Shown: positions 29,969 to 39,644 of the stretch, piece after piece
Layout: every line of letters begins with the position of its first letter
Numbering within the stretch: the first letter of the stretch is position 1
Assembly: GCF_900460245.1 (NCBI RefSeq)
Contig: NZ_UHIP01000001.1
Span: 2,480,001-2,544,000 of the forward strand
Reading direction: 5' to 3'
DNA from: Vibrio fluvialis
Lineage (GTDB): Bacteria > Pseudomonadota > Gammaproteobacteria > Enterobacterales > Vibrionaceae
DNA: 64,000 bases
Made by a program: the position numbers and the translations under genes
The notes under the pieces: model-generated
What the model saw: only the letters and a program-made list of their open reading frames with translations
Told to the model about the DNA's origin: nothing
Database searches by the model: none

Positions 29969-31243
29969 TTGGACGACATATCAACGGGTATCTTATTTGC
30001 GCTACTCGCGTGTCTTATTATTATTTCCGCCTACTTCTCCGGTTCAGAGACAGGCATGATGTCGCTGAACCGTTATCGCCTAAAGCACTTAGCGAACACT
30101 GGCCACAAAGGGGCCAAACGCGTTGAAAAGCTGCTTGGCCGTCCTGACCGTTTGATCGGCCTGATTCTGATCGGTAACAACCTGGTTAACATTCTGGCCT
30201 CCGCAATCGCCACCATTTTGGGCATGCGCTTGTATGGCGATATCGGCGTTGCGATTGCTACTGGTGTGCTCACCTTAGTGATTCTGGTGTTTGCCGAAGT
30301 CACGCCGAAAACACTGGCGGCGCTGTATCCGGAACGCGTCTCTTACGCCAGCAGTATTCTGCTCTCTATTCTGATGAAAGTGATGTCGCCGCTGGTGGTG
30401 TTTGTCAACTTTATTACCAACGGTTTTATTCGTCTGCTGGGTCTGTCTGCGCAGCATGGTGGCGATGACCCGCTCAGCTCAGAAGAACTGCGTACGGTGG
30501 TGAATGAGGCTGGCGGCCTGATCCCACGCCGCCACCAGGACATGTTGCTGTCGATCCTCGATCTGGAACACGTTACCGTCAACGACATTATGATTCCGCG
30601 CAATGAAATTACTGGCATCAACATTAACGATGACTGGAAATCAATTGTGCGTCAGCTAACCCACTCACCTCATGGCCGAGTGGTGTTGTATCGCGATCAT
30701 ATTGATGAAGTGGTCGGCATGTTGCGTTTGCGTGAAGCGGCGCGCTTCGTGTTGGAGAAAAATGAGTTCACCAAAGAAACGTTATTGCGTGCCGCCGATG
30801 AAGTGTATTTCATTCCGGAAGGCACACCACTTAACGTGCAGTTGCTTAAGTTCCAACGCAACAAAGAGCGCATCGGCCTCATCGTGGATGAGTACGGTGA
30901 CATTATTGGTCTCATCACCTTGGAAGATATTCTGGAAGAGATTGTCGGCGAGTTCACCACATCCATTGCGCCGAGTTTAGCGGATGAAATTACACCGCAA
31001 GGCGATGGCAGCTTTTTGATTGAAGGCAGCGCCAATATTCGTGATATCAACAAGAGCCTGAAGTGGAAATTCCCGACCGATGGTCCACGCACACTGAACG
31101 GTTTGATTCTGGAACATCTCGAAGAGATTCCAGCCAGTCACCTGAGTGTCAAAGTCGCTGGTCACCCAATGGAGATCGTCGAGCTGGAAGAAAACCGTAT
31201 CAAACTGGTTCGAGTGTATCCACGCAAAAATAAGAAGGCGTAG
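29969..31243 (+). CDS. CorB/CNNM-family membrane protein (DUF21, CBS pair, CorC/HlyC domain)
   Basis: Inner-membrane protein of the HlyC/CorC family (YfjD/CorB type), linked to magnesium efflux or homeostasis. Domains in order: a DUF21 transmembrane region (about residues 8-190, with FSGSETGMMSLNRYRL), a CBS-domain pair (about 205-335, IMIPRNEITGIN... and EYGDIIGLITLEDILEEIVGE in pieces), and a C-terminal CorC_HlyC domain (about 345-420). The start codon is TTG at 29969, with AAGGA 11 nt before it; no in-frame ATG suits better. 424 residues. Likely paired functionally with ypjD, 89 nt upstream. Confidence 0.92.
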   Translation: MDDISTGILFALLACLIIISAYFSGSETGMMSLNRYRLKHLANTGHKGAKRVEKLLGRPDRLIGLILIGNNLVNILASAIATILGMRLYGDIGVAIATGVLTLVILVFAEVTPKTLAALYPERVSYASSILLSILMKVMSPLVVFVNFITNGFIRLLGLSAQHGGDDPLSSEELRTVVNEAGGLIPRRHQDMLLSILDLEHVTVNDIMIPRNEITGININDDWKSIVRQLTHSPHGRVVLYRDHIDEVVGMLRLREAARFVLEKNEFTKETLLRAADEVYFIPEGTPLNVQLLKFQRNKERIGLIVDEYGDIIGLITLEDILEEIVGEFTTSIAPSLADEITPQGDGSFLIEGSANIRDINKSLKWKFPTDGPRTLNGLILEHLEEIPASHLSVKVAGHPMEIVELEENRIKLVRVYPRKNKKA

Positions 31244-31268
31244 CGTTACTCGCACTCACAACGCATAC

Positions 31269-31298
31269 AAAAAAGGCTTGGTCATCCCAAGCCTTTTT
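31269..31298. terminator. Bidirectional terminator between the CorB-like gene and luxS
   Basis: Stem AAGGCTTGG/CCAAGCCTT with A and T runs on opposite sides; both convergent genes can use it. Confidence 0.9.
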
Positions 31299-31311
31299 CT
31301 CGTTCTTAGCC

Positions 31312-31830
31312 TTAGTGTACTTTCAGCTCTTTCAACATTGACTCTGGCAGTGCCAGTTCATCATTCTTGTTGACCTGAATGCCTGCGGCAATCACTTTCT
31401 CTGCAATCGCTTTAGCTTCCGTCAGCGAGTGCATCGCTGCCGTACCACACTGGTATTCGTTCAGTTCAGGAATCTTGTCCTGACTTTCCACCTTCAGAAC
31501 ATCTTGCATTGCAGCCAACCAAGCGGCAGCCACCTGTTCTTCACTTGGCGCACCAATCAGGCTCATGTAAAAACCTGTACGGCAGCCCATTGGGGAAATA
31601 TCGATGATTTCCACGTTCGCACCGTTCAGATGCGCGCGCATAAAGCCCGCGTAAAGATGCTCAAGAGTGTGAATCCCTTTCTCTGACAGAATGTCTTTGT
31701 TTGGCATCGTAAAACGCAGGTCAAACACCGTAATGGTGTCGCCTTTTGGCGTCTGCATGGTTTTCGCAACACGCACAGCCGGTGCGTTCATGCGAGTGTG
31801 ATCGACGGTAAAACTGTCTAATAATGGCAT
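31312..31830 (-). CDS. luxS: LuxS, S-ribosylhomocysteine lyase (AI-2 synthase)
   Basis: Metalloenzyme of the activated-methyl cycle; it splits S-ribosylhomocysteine into homocysteine and DPD, the precursor of the quorum-sensing signal AI-2. The metal ligands are His54 and His58 of HTLEH and Cys128 of YQCGT; Glu57 is in the same motif and the catalytic cysteine is Cys83 (GCRTGFY). The length is 172 residues. It lies downstream of gshA and a lipoprotein gene (25-nt gap), the order known from other Vibrio genomes. Confidence 0.98.
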   Translation of the reverse strand: MPLLDSFTVDHTRMNAPAVRVAKTMQTPKGDTITVFDLRFTMPNKDILSEKGIHTLEHLYAGFMRAHLNGANVEIIDISPMGCRTGFYMSLIGAPSEEQVAAAWLAAMQDVLKVESQDKIPELNEYQCGTAAMHSLTEAKAIAEKVIAAGIQVNKNDELALPESMLKELKVH

Positions 31831-31855
31831 TGTCCTTTCTCCATTGCATGCCAGT

Positions 31856-32458
31856 TCAGAAAAACCAGCTTCGGTTGTCTTCTAATTCCTGACGGCACTG
31901 TTTCAGTTGCCATCCGTAGTCTTTTGCCTGTTGCTCGACTTTACGAGCCACTTTGATCAAAGTCGGTTTCGATTGGTAACTTTTGCGTTTAAAGCCACCT
32001 CGTCCTTCATGATAAGCGAGATATTGATGATAGGTATCCCACTTCGATACCCCAAGTGTTTTTTGTGTTTCGCTGGTGTACCAGCCGATAAACATTAACG
32101 AATCATCAAAATTGGTGCGCGAACCGCCGTAGTCCGTGGCTCGCAGGAAATCGTCCCAGGCAGGGTCTTGCGCCTGAGCATAGCCATAAGCACTGCTGAC
32201 CCGACCCCATGGAATAAAACCCAATAGATAATCTTTCGGTGGCTTCGCATCATGGCGGAAACTGCTTTCCTGTTTGATGATCGCCATTGCAATCTGAATC
32301 GGAGTCCCCCATTCATCCTGCATCTCCACCGCATCTTCATACCACTGCGGCTTTTCACGAAAGATTTCACATAGGTTGTTCTGTTTGCTGGGTGGCGACG
32401 TCGCACACCCCGCCAAAAGCAGAAGTGTGCTAACAGATAACCATTTCGCCACCGCCAT
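31856..32458 (-). CDS. Transglycosylase-like (SLT-fold) lipoprotein
   Basis: Predicted lipoprotein: signal peptide with lipobox LLAGC (Cys18). The mature part resembles lytic transglycosylases, with an [12 protein letters not shown] segment holding a candidate catalytic glutamate (Glu64), followed by [14 protein letters not shown] and a tail [15 protein letters not shown]. About 200 residues, so it is a compact single-domain protein. It would cleave peptidoglycan glycan strands if active; that is inferred from the motif. It starts 1 nt after the gshA stop and precedes luxS, so it is probably co-transcribed with both. Confidence 0.82.
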   Translation of the reverse strand: MAVAKWLSVSTLLLLAGCATSPPSKQNNLCEIFREKPQWYEDAVEMQDEWGTPIQIAMAIIKQESSFRHDAKPPKDYLLGFIPWGRVSSAYGYAQAQDPAWDDFLRATDYGGSRTNFDDSLMFIGWYTSETQKTLGVSKWDTYHQYLAYHEGRGGFKRKSYQSKPTLIKVARKVEQQAKDYGWQLKQCRQELEDNRSWFF

Positions 32459-32459
32459 G

Positions 32460-34025
32460 TTATTTCAGGTAGGCAAAGTAGTGTTCAAGAAAGGCATCAA
32501 AGCTGAGTTCGTCTTGTTGCTCAATCTGCTTCTGAGCTGCCACAGAACGCACTACTTCCTCTTCCATCAACTGGGCAGAGTATGCCTCGTATTGATGATT
32601 CAGGTTATGTTCACGGTATTTAAGCCCCAGCGCACACCCCGTTTTCCCTAATCCGCCGTGCTGTTTGGTCAGCTCCAGAATTTGTGCTGACAACGTACGT
32701 TCCGGATGATCGATCCAACTTTCCAGCTCGCGACACACATCCTGATATGCACTGCAGCCATGCACTGAATCCATCAGTTCAGCAATCAGAGACAAATCAG
32801 CAAATACGCGTTTGGCCCAGGCTTGCAGCGACAATTTCTCACCGTGACAGCCAATTTGCAGTTCCAGACCAGGCTTACGCCCTTCCAGTACTACTTTGCT
32901 CCAGTTATCACGCCAACATTCCAGTTCGCAATTGTCCATCGGATCTGAATCCGACAGCGCAGTCCAAGTCAGGAATAGGTCGAGGAAACGAACCTGCTGC
33001 TCGGTAATACCGACCGGGCTGAATGGGTTCACATCCAGCGAACGAACTTCGATGTATTCCACGCCACCACGAGCCAGCGCTTCAGACGGCTTTTCGCCAC
33101 TTTTTGCCACACGTTTAGGACGGATCGGAGCATACAGTTCATTTTCAATCTGCAGTACATTGCTATTGAGCTGACGGTACTCACCATCTACTTTCACCCC
33201 AATGCGGGCAAACTCATCGGAAGGTGTGCGAATGGCCGCATTGAGGCCAGTCAGATATTGCTCAATTCCATTGAAACCAATTCGCAGCACACTTTGCGCG
33301 TGGTTGGTGTAACCCAGATCGCTCAAACGCAGTGATGTCGCATGCGGCAGATACAACGTATGGCCGATGTTCTCAAACTCTAGTGACGTTTCGCGCCCCT
33401 GAATGAACGACGAACACAGCGCAGGTGAAGCACCAAAGAAATAAGGAATTAACCAGCCAAAGCGGTAATAGTTACGGATCAGCGCAAAATAGGCGTCCGA
33501 TTTCGTGGCCTGACGCTCTTCCTCTGACTGTTCACCATACAGGGCATCCCAGAACGAATCCGGGAAGGAAAAGTTGAAATGCACACCAGAAATGATTTGC
33601 ATCAGGCTGCCGTAACGGCGTTTGAGGCCCGTACGGTATAGTGTTTTCATGCGTCCGGAGTTGGAAGTGCCATATTGCGCCAGCGTAATATCGTCTTCGC
33701 TGCCGACATAACACGGCATTGAGAGCGGCCACAATTTTTCTTCACCAATCTTCGTCTGGGCAAAATGATGAATGTCCGCCAGTTGCGACATCAGCGCCTG
33801 AACGTCATGAGAAACCGGAGTGATGAACTCCAGCAGAGATTCTGCGAAATCCGTCGTGATCCAGTTATTGGTCAGTGCCGAACCCAGTGCTGTTGGATGA
33901 GGTGTTTGAGCAATTGCCCCCTCAGGAGTGTAACGCAGCGTTTCACGTTCAACGCCTCGGCCAAACTGTTGAAACACTTCAGGTTGATTAGCAACTCGTT
34001 CAAGTCGCGCGGCAAAATTAGTCAA
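32460..34025 (-). CDS. gshA: GshA, glutamate-cysteine ligase
   Basis: Cytoplasmic ATP-dependent ligase that makes gamma-glutamylcysteine, the first and rate-limiting step of glutathione synthesis. Family type 1 landmarks are [12 protein letters not shown] (about 22-33), [14 protein letters not shown] (about 315), and the [10 protein letters not shown] segment. Length 521 residues (E. coli 518). The predicted start is TTG at 34025, with no good ribosome site in front; E. coli gshA also starts at TTG. Part of a minus-strand run from the oxidoreductase to luxS. Confidence 0.96.
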   Translation of the reverse strand: MTNFAARLERVANQPEVFQQFGRGVERETLRYTPEGAIAQTPHPTALGSALTNNWITTDFAESLLEFITPVSHDVQALMSQLADIHHFAQTKIGEEKLWPLSMPCYVGSEDDITLAQYGTSNSGRMKTLYRTGLKRRYGSLMQIISGVHFNFSFPDSFWDALYGEQSEEERQATKSDAYFALIRNYYRFGWLIPYFFGASPALCSSFIQGRETSLEFENIGHTLYLPHATSLRLSDLGYTNHAQSVLRIGFNGIEQYLTGLNAAIRTPSDEFARIGVKVDGEYRQLNSNVLQIENELYAPIRPKRVAKSGEKPSEALARGGVEYIEVRSLDVNPFSPVGITEQQVRFLDLFLTWTALSDSDPMDNCELECWRDNWSKVVLEGRKPGLELQIGCHGEKLSLQAWAKRVFADLSLIAELMDSVHGCSAYQDVCRELESWIDHPERTLSAQILELTKQHGGLGKTGCALGLKYREHNLNHQYEAYSAQLMEEEVVRSVAAQKQIEQQDELSFDAFLEHYFAYLK

Positions 34026-34125
34026 AATGAGATTCGCTTATATGTGTATAAATCCAATGAAGCTGAGCTTAACCCGCCACGATAGAAGCAGGAGGCGGAA
34101 CTTCGCCTCCTCTTTAATGTGTACT

Positions 34126-36981
34126 CTAGCGGATGATTTCAAGCTCTTCTACGGGAATAGTTAACTTTTCTAGCTGTGGCTTCAGCGATTTGGCATCTCC
34201 CACAACAATGATTTGATAATCCGCGGGTACAAACCATTTCGCCGCCAGTTCATCCAGTGTCGACTTATCCACGCTTTTGACGATGTCATTGCGTTGCTGC
34301 AGATAATCTTTATCTAAGCTGTAAGTCAGAATACTACTGAGTAACTGCGCTTTCTGTGATGGCGTTTCGTAACTCAGAGCATCTTGTTGACCGACCGCGA
34401 GGCGTAAAAATTTCATTTCCTCGTTGGTCATTCCTTGTTTGCTGAAGCGATCCATCTCTTTTTCCATCTCAATGATCGATGGCACAGTCGAGTCGGCGCG
34501 CACTTGAGCATTGAACACAATCCCACCGACCTCTCGGTTGCTGACAAAATAGCTGCTGGCACCATAGGTGTAGCCTTTGTCCTCACGCAGGTTCTGGTTG
34601 ATACGGCTGTTGAAGTTGCCCGCCAGATTAAAGTTGGCAAGCTGGCTGAGATAAAGCTCACCAGTGGCATCAAACGGCAACCCACGACGCACCAGGCGAA
34701 CAATGGTTTGTGGCGCTCCCGGCTTGTCGACTAAGTAGATTTTCTGACCACCGAGATTCGGCACCACTTGCGGACGCAGAAGCGGAGACGCCTCTCCGTG
34801 CCAGTTGGCAAAGAACTGCAGTTGCTTGCGCACTTCGCGTTTACCGATATCTCCCACAACCACAATCTGCGCGCCATGTGGCGTGTAGTATTTACGGTAG
34901 AAATTCTTCACATCATCAAGTGTCAGAGCCGCAATCGAAGCTTCCGTACCATCACTGGCCCGAGCAAAAATAGAATCCCCGAACAATACCTGACGTGTCG
35001 CCTGCGAAGCCAGCCAGCTAGGCTGCTGATGCTGGTACACCACGCCCTGGATCATCTGCTGCTTGATGCGGTTAAAGTCCTCTTTTCTGAAGCCAGGTTT
35101 GAACAGCACCTCTTCAACCACATTCATGGTTTCGGCCAGGTTCTTTTTCAAGCTCGAAATCACAATGCTGGTTGAATACGCATTGGCATTGACGCTGACC
35201 TGAGAACCTAACTTATCCAGTTGTGCCTGAATCTGTTCTACACCGCGGGTGGTGGAACCTTCTTCCAGCATTGCTGCGGTCAGATTGGCTAACCCTTCTT
35301 TGCCCGGCACCACGTGGCGTTCCCCCGCTGGCAGTTTGATTTCCACCAGCACGGTTGGCGTTTCGGTCGTCTGGGTGCCCAGCAGTTCTGCTCCGTTGTC
35401 AAAGTAGATGTCATACAGCGGCGGCATATGCGCCTGCACAGCTTCTGCGACTTTAGGCATTAGTGAACGATCGAAATTGTCCTTCACTGCGCGATAATGA
35501 AGGTCACTGTCGCTAATTTTGTGATACTCAGGTACAGCCCGCTCTGGCGGTGTAAAGTTATCCGCTTGAACCGCCAGTTGCGTTTGACCTTTTGGCACGA
35601 CGCTCAGTGTGACTTTATGCTGACCATCGAGGTACTGGTTAAACACCTGCGACACCGACTGCGGAGAGACGGCGCGTAATTCGGCCAATTGCGTTTCGAT
35701 GCGATCCGGCTGACCGTAGAAAGTCTGGTTACTCGCTAACTGAGTGACTTTGCCTTGCACACTTTCCAGCGCAAATACCGCGTTGGCTTCCGCCATGCCG
35801 TTAATCTGCTCCAGACGTGCTTTATCAACACCCGATTGCTTGAATTGCTGCAACGTCTGCATCAATTCGTGATACAGCGGTTTAAGCTGTGCTTTGTCAC
35901 CTGAAGGTGCCATCGCGTAAACGTAGAAAGTACACGCCAGCTCCGCACAATCCTGGAAGGCACCCGCATCAACCGCTTTTTGCGTTTTAACCAGATTCTG
36001 ATAGAGCAGACTGTTGGATCCGCTACCCAACACTTTTGCTAAGGCGTCCAATGAGGCCTGATCCTCGGCACCGCGATACGCAGTTGGCCAGCCAATCACC
36101 ACCATAGGTTGCTGAATACGATCCTGCAGGGTGATAAAACGATCCTGCGGTAAGCTCGCTGGCTGCTTCGGTGCATTATCCACTTCTGGTCCTTTCGGAA
36201 TCGAGCCAAAGTATTTGCTCACCCACGCCAGCGTTTTATCCACATCAATATCACCACCAATGGTTAATACCGCATTGTTCGGTCCGTACCAGCGCAGGAA
36301 AAAAGCTTTCAGATCATTGACGTCAACCCAATCCAGATCTTGCACGTAACCAATCGTTTGCCAGGAATATGGGTGACCTTCCGGATAGATGGCCTCACTC
36401 ATTTTCTCCCAGATCAAACCATAGGGACGGTTGTCATAGTTTTGCGCGCGCTCGTTTTTCACTGTATCGCGCTGAATTTCGAATTTGCGCTGCGACACCG
36501 CATCCAGCAAAAAGCCCATGCGATCCGATTCCAGCCACAACACTTTTTCCAATTGATTGGACGGCACCGTCTCGTAGTAGTTGGTGCGGTCACGGTTGGT
36601 GGTACCATTCAATGAACCACCCGCTTCAGTAATGATACGGAAATGCTGTTGATCGCCGACATGTTTCGAGCCCTGGAACATCATGTGTTCGAAGAAATGG
36701 GCAAATCCGGACTTACCCGCCACTTCGCGCGCTGAGCCTACATGGTAAGTCACATCCACATGCACCAATGGATCAGAGTGATCCGGCGACAGAATCACCG
36801 TCAACCCATTATCAAGACGGTACTTGGAGTACGGGATCATCACTTTTCCCGGTTGTGCATCCACTTTTTCAACCAGTGAAACACCGGAAGGTAGAGATGA
36901 GAAAAGCGAAACAGGTGCCGTTGTCGATGTGCAGCCGTACAAGGCGATAAGAGAAAAAGCACCAAACCAGAGTTTTCTCAT
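34126..36981 (-). CDS. M16-family zinc metallopeptidase, lipoprotein
   Basis: Large two-part M16 (pitrilysin-like) protease, 951 residues, probably envelope-located: lipobox LYGC gives lipidated Cys17. The N-terminal M16 half has the inverted zinc motif HFFEH (His95, Glu98, His99) and a downstream NERAQNYDNRPYG segment that supplies the third ligand. The C-terminal half (about residues 500-930) is M16-like but lacks an HXXEH motif, so it is the inactive partner half. Substrates are unknown. It follows the YqaA-like gene by 9 nt and precedes gshA. Confidence 0.9.
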   Translation of the reverse strand: MRKLWFGAFSLIALYGCTSTTAPVSLFSSLPSGVSLVEKVDAQPGKVMIPYSKYRLDNGLTVILSPDHSDPLVHVDVTYHVGSAREVAGKSGFAHFFEHMMFQGSKHVGDQQHFRIITEAGGSLNGTTNRDRTNYYETVPSNQLEKVLWLESDRMGFLLDAVSQRKFEIQRDTVKNERAQNYDNRPYGLIWEKMSEAIYPEGHPYSWQTIGYVQDLDWVDVNDLKAFFLRWYGPNNAVLTIGGDIDVDKTLAWVSKYFGSIPKGPEVDNAPKQPASLPQDRFITLQDRIQQPMVVIGWPTAYRGAEDQASLDALAKVLGSGSNSLLYQNLVKTQKAVDAGAFQDCAELACTFYVYAMAPSGDKAQLKPLYHELMQTLQQFKQSGVDKARLEQINGMAEANAVFALESVQGKVTQLASNQTFYGQPDRIETQLAELRAVSPQSVSQVFNQYLDGQHKVTLSVVPKGQTQLAVQADNFTPPERAVPEYHKISDSDLHYRAVKDNFDRSLMPKVAEAVQAHMPPLYDIYFDNGAELLGTQTTETPTVLVEIKLPAGERHVVPGKEGLANLTAAMLEEGSTTRGVEQIQAQLDKLGSQVSVNANAYSTSIVISSLKKNLAETMNVVEEVLFKPGFRKEDFNRIKQQMIQGVVYQHQQPSWLASQATRQVLFGDSIFARASDGTEASIAALTLDDVKNFYRKYYTPHGAQIVVVGDIGKREVRKQLQFFANWHGEASPLLRPQVVPNLGGQKIYLVDKPGAPQTIVRLVRRGLPFDATGELYLSQLANFNLAGNFNSRINQNLREDKGYTYGASSYFVSNREVGGIVFNAQVRADSTVPSIIEMEKEMDRFSKQGMTNEEMKFLRLAVGQQDALSYETPSQKAQLLSSILTYSLDKDYLQQRNDIVKSVDKSTLDELAAKWFVPADYQIIVVGDAKSLKPQLEKLTIPVEELEIIR

Positions 36982-36990
36982 GACTTCTCC

Positions 36991-37452
36991 TTAGAAAAAA
37001 CCATAAAAGAGAGCAGCCAGCAGCGAATAACGTAATGCTTTACCAATCAGAATAAGAGTAAAGACGGGAAACCAATTCATGCGAAGCCAGCCAGCTGCCA
37101 GACAGAGAGGGTCGCCAATGATTGGCAACCAACTAAACAGCAACGCCCAATAGCCGTGTTTATTCAGCCAGGCTAATGCTTTATGACCTTGTTTTTCGTG
37201 TTCAGTTCGGTTGGGCAGCCATAAACCCAACCAATAGTTGGTGACACCACCGAGGGTATTACCCACAGTGGCGACCACAATCACCCAAAATACGGAATAT
37301 TGTTGCAGAGATAAGGTCGCAACCAGTGCCGCCTCTGACCCGCCGGGCAACAGGGTCGCACTCAGAAAGCCCCCGAGGAACAGCACCCAGAGGGCGGAAT
37401 TGGAAAACAGCAGTGCCAGTTCGGTAAAGCCAGAGTTAAACCACTCTAGCAT
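36991..37452 (-). CDS. YqaA-like VTT/DedA-family membrane protein
   Basis: Small inner-membrane protein of the VTT (SNARE-associated/DedA) superfamily, 153 residues with four to five hydrophobic segments. The typical core is ATVGNTLGGVTNYWLG (about 60-75) and FSWLPIIGDPLCLAAGWLR (about 103-121). Family members are linked to lipid scrambling or flippase activity and envelope homeostasis; the specific role of YqaA is not established. Its ATG overlaps the upstream oxidoreductase by 7 nt. Confidence 0.88.
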   Translation of the reverse strand: MLEWFNSGFTELALLFSNSALWVLFLGGFLSATLLPGGSEAALVATLSLQQYSVFWVIVVATVGNTLGGVTNYWLGLWLPNRTEHEKQGHKALAWLNKHGYWALLFSWLPIIGDPLCLAAGWLRMNWFPVFTLILIGKALRYSLLAALFYGFF

Positions 37453-38396
37453 TGCATATCAAGCAACACCTTGCCTCGAGTGTGCCCGGACTCAATCTGA
37501 GTGTGAGCTTGCTGCACGTCACTCATCGGATACACCTGTTGAATTTCGGTCTTCAATAGCCCGACACTAACCATGTACAACATGGTATTGAGCTGCTCGG
37601 GATTGGGATCCACCAGCATACCGGTGGCTTCAAAGCCGAGCATTTTCGCTTTCTCGCAAATAAGCTCCGCACTCAACGTCGGTACCGTCACCACGCGGGC
37701 ATTATCGTTAAGACATTTGAGTGCGTCCAGCGCCGCATCGCCGCCGACCAGATCAATCAGGACATCGACTTGTTCGAGACGCTGGGAAACCGGCGCAAAA
37801 TTATAGTTGATCGCATGCGCGCCCAAGGTCGCCAGATAATCAAGATTGCTTTCGCTACAGGTGGTATACACTTCGGCTTTCGCCGCAATCGCGATTTGCA
37901 CCGCCAGATGACCAACCCCTCCGGCACCAGCGAGAATTAGCACGCGGTCGCCTTCTTTGACCTGCGCTTTATTGAGCGCCTGCGCAGCGGTTTGCCCCGC
38001 CAGAGGCAAGACGGCAGCGGCTTCTAGCGTCACTGCATCGGGGATGATGCTGAGTTCTTTTTCTGGTACACACACATATTGGCTGTAACCGCCGCCGCGC
38101 AGCGGAAAGCCAATAAAGCCAGCCACATTGACCCCGGCTTTGAGCTCACTGACTTCACTTCCCACTCTGACCACTGTGCCAGAGATGTCATAGCCCGGAA
38201 CCCAAGGAAGGTTGTCTTTGTTCTGCGCCGCCGCCCAACCAAGACCAGCACGAGTTTTCACATCGATAGGGTTGATGCCCGCAAATGCGACTTTCACTAA
38301 CACTTCACCCGCCTGAGGCTCAGGAATAGCGGAGGTTTGAATCGCGAGCACTTCCGGCCCGCCGAACTGGGTAATTGCGATCTGCTTGTTGTCCAT
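37446..38396 (-). CDS. NADP-dependent quinone oxidoreductase-like (zinc-free MDR family)
   Basis: Medium-chain dehydrogenase/reductase without the structural zinc cysteines, similar to zeta-crystallin/quinone reductase proteins. An N-terminal GroES-like domain (FAGINPIDVKTRAG, PWVPGYDISGTVV) precedes a Rossmann domain with LAGAGGVGHLAVQIA (about 135-150). The likely substrate is a quinone or enal; the sequence does not say which. I chose ATG 38396 (MDNKQIAITQFGG, 316 residues) with CTGGAA upstream; an earlier start at 38441 would overlap the oadB terminator. First gene of the run to luxS. Confidence 0.85.
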   Translation of the reverse strand: MDNKQIAITQFGGPEVLAIQTSAIPEPQAGEVLVKVAFAGINPIDVKTRAGLGWAAAQNKDNLPWVPGYDISGTVVRVGSEVSELKAGVNVAGFIGFPLRGGGYSQYVCVPEKELSIIPDAVTLEAAAVLPLAGQTAAQALNKAQVKEGDRVLILAGAGGVGHLAVQIAIAAKAEVYTTCSESNLDYLATLGAHAINYNFAPVSQRLEQVDVLIDLVGGDAALDALKCLNDNARVVTVPTLSAELICEKAKMLGFEATGMLVDPNPEQLNTMLYMVSVGLLKTEIQQVYPMSDVQQAHTQIESGHTRGKVLLDMQC

Positions 38397-38421
38397 TTCC
38401 AGGGTCCCTATCGAGGCAAAT

Positions 38422-38446
38422 AAAAAGGGATGCCGAAGCATCCCCT
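38422..38446 (-). terminator. Terminator of oadGAB
   Basis: Stem GGGATGC/GCATCCC with a TTCG-type tetraloop and TTTTTATTT on the minus strand, after oadB. Confidence 0.88.
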
Positions 38447-38504
38447 TGAATATATACCATTTTCTTTATGATCGTTAACTCTCAGTTCGCAATTTAACCA
38501 GAGA

Positions 38505-39635
38505 TTAACCGACCAGAGCCAACAACACGCCTGCGGCCACCGCCGAACCCAGCACACCAGCGACGTTAGGTCCCATGGCATGCATCAGCAGGAAGTTCTG
38601 AGGATTGGCTTCCAGTCCTACTTTATTCACCACTCGAGCCGCCATAGGAACTGCAGACACGCCTGCGGCTCCAATCAATGGGTTGATGTCTTCCTTGGAG
38701 AACTTGTTGAGGATCTTCGCCATGATCACGCCGCCAGCCGTACCAATACTGAACGCCGCAGCACCCAGTGCCAGAATACCGAGCGTTTCCAGATTGAGGA
38801 ACTTATCAGCCTGCAATTTCGAACCGACGCCAAGCCCGAGGAAAATCGTCACAATATTGATCAGCTCGTTCTGCGCCGTCTTAGACAAACGTTCAACCAC
38901 ACCCGCTTCACGCATCAGGTTGCCCAGACAGAACATCCCGACCAGTGGCGTCGCTGCAGGAAGAAAGAGTATCGTCATCAGCAACACCACCAATGGAAAG
39001 ATGATTTTCTCCGTCTTTCCGACATGGCGCAGCTGAGCCATTTTGATCTGGCGTTCCTCTGGCGTGGTCAACGCTTTCATAATTGGCGGTTGAATGATAG
39101 GCACCAGTGCCATGTAGCTATAAGCTGCCACAGCAATCGCCCCGAGTAAGTCTGGCGATAGCTGGCTGGCAAGGAAGATAGCCGTCGGGCCATCCGCACC
39201 ACCGATAATCGCAATCGATGAGGCATCTGCCATGGTGAATTCCATACCCGGCACGTAGTTCAGCATGATGGCCCCAAACAGAGTGGCAAAAATACCCAAC
39301 TGCGCCGCCGCCCCCAACCATAACGTTTTCGGGTTAGCGATCAGCGCGCCAAAATCCGTCATCGCCCCTACGCCCATGAAGATCAACAGCGGGAAAACCC
39401 CGGATTCAATCCCCACGTGATAAACGTAGTACAACAAGCCACCCGGTTCAGTAAAACCAGCGTTCGGAATGTTGGCCAACACGGCCCCAAAACCAATCGG
39501 CAACAGCAACAAAGGTTCAAACCCTTTACGAATCGCCAGAAACAGCAGCAAACAGCCAACCATGATCATGATGATCTGACCAAATTCAAAATTGGCAATA
39601 CCCGTCTCTGACCATAAGGTCATTAATCCGTCCAT
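38505..39635 (-). CDS. oadB: OadB, sodium-pump beta subunit of oxaloacetate decarboxylase
   Basis: Polytopic membrane subunit that decarboxylates carboxybiotin and exports Na+. The nine or so hydrophobic segments, the [21 protein letters not shown] motif containing the Na+-binding aspartate, and the [17 protein letters not shown] segment identify the family. 376 residues. The Na+ gradient it makes can feed the Na+-driven processes common in Vibrio. It follows oadA by 9 nt and ends at a terminator. Confidence 0.96.
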   Translation of the reverse strand: MDGLMTLWSETGIANFEFGQIIMIMVGCLLLFLAIRKGFEPLLLLPIGFGAVLANIPNAGFTEPGGLLYYVYHVGIESGVFPLLIFMGVGAMTDFGALIANPKTLWLGAAAQLGIFATLFGAIMLNYVPGMEFTMADASSIAIIGGADGPTAIFLASQLSPDLLGAIAVAAYSYMALVPIIQPPIMKALTTPEERQIKMAQLRHVGKTEKIIFPLVVLLMTILFLPAATPLVGMFCLGNLMREAGVVERLSKTAQNELINIVTIFLGLGVGSKLQADKFLNLETLGILALGAAAFSIGTAGGVIMAKILNKFSKEDINPLIGAAGVSAVPMAARVVNKVGLEANPQNFLLMHAMGPNVAGVLGSAVAAGVLLALVG

Positions 39636-39644
39636 GGTTCTCCC

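Noticed and set aside
34091..34110. Hairpin GGAGGCG/CGCCTCC between the M16 peptidase gene and gshA as a terminator
   Set aside because: No T run follows it on the minus strand, so termination is doubtful; the genes may be co-transcribed.
38580..39149. Open frame of 189 codons opposite oadB
   Set aside because: Antisense to a conserved membrane-protein gene; the His/Gln/Arg-rich translation is typical of the complement of such genes.
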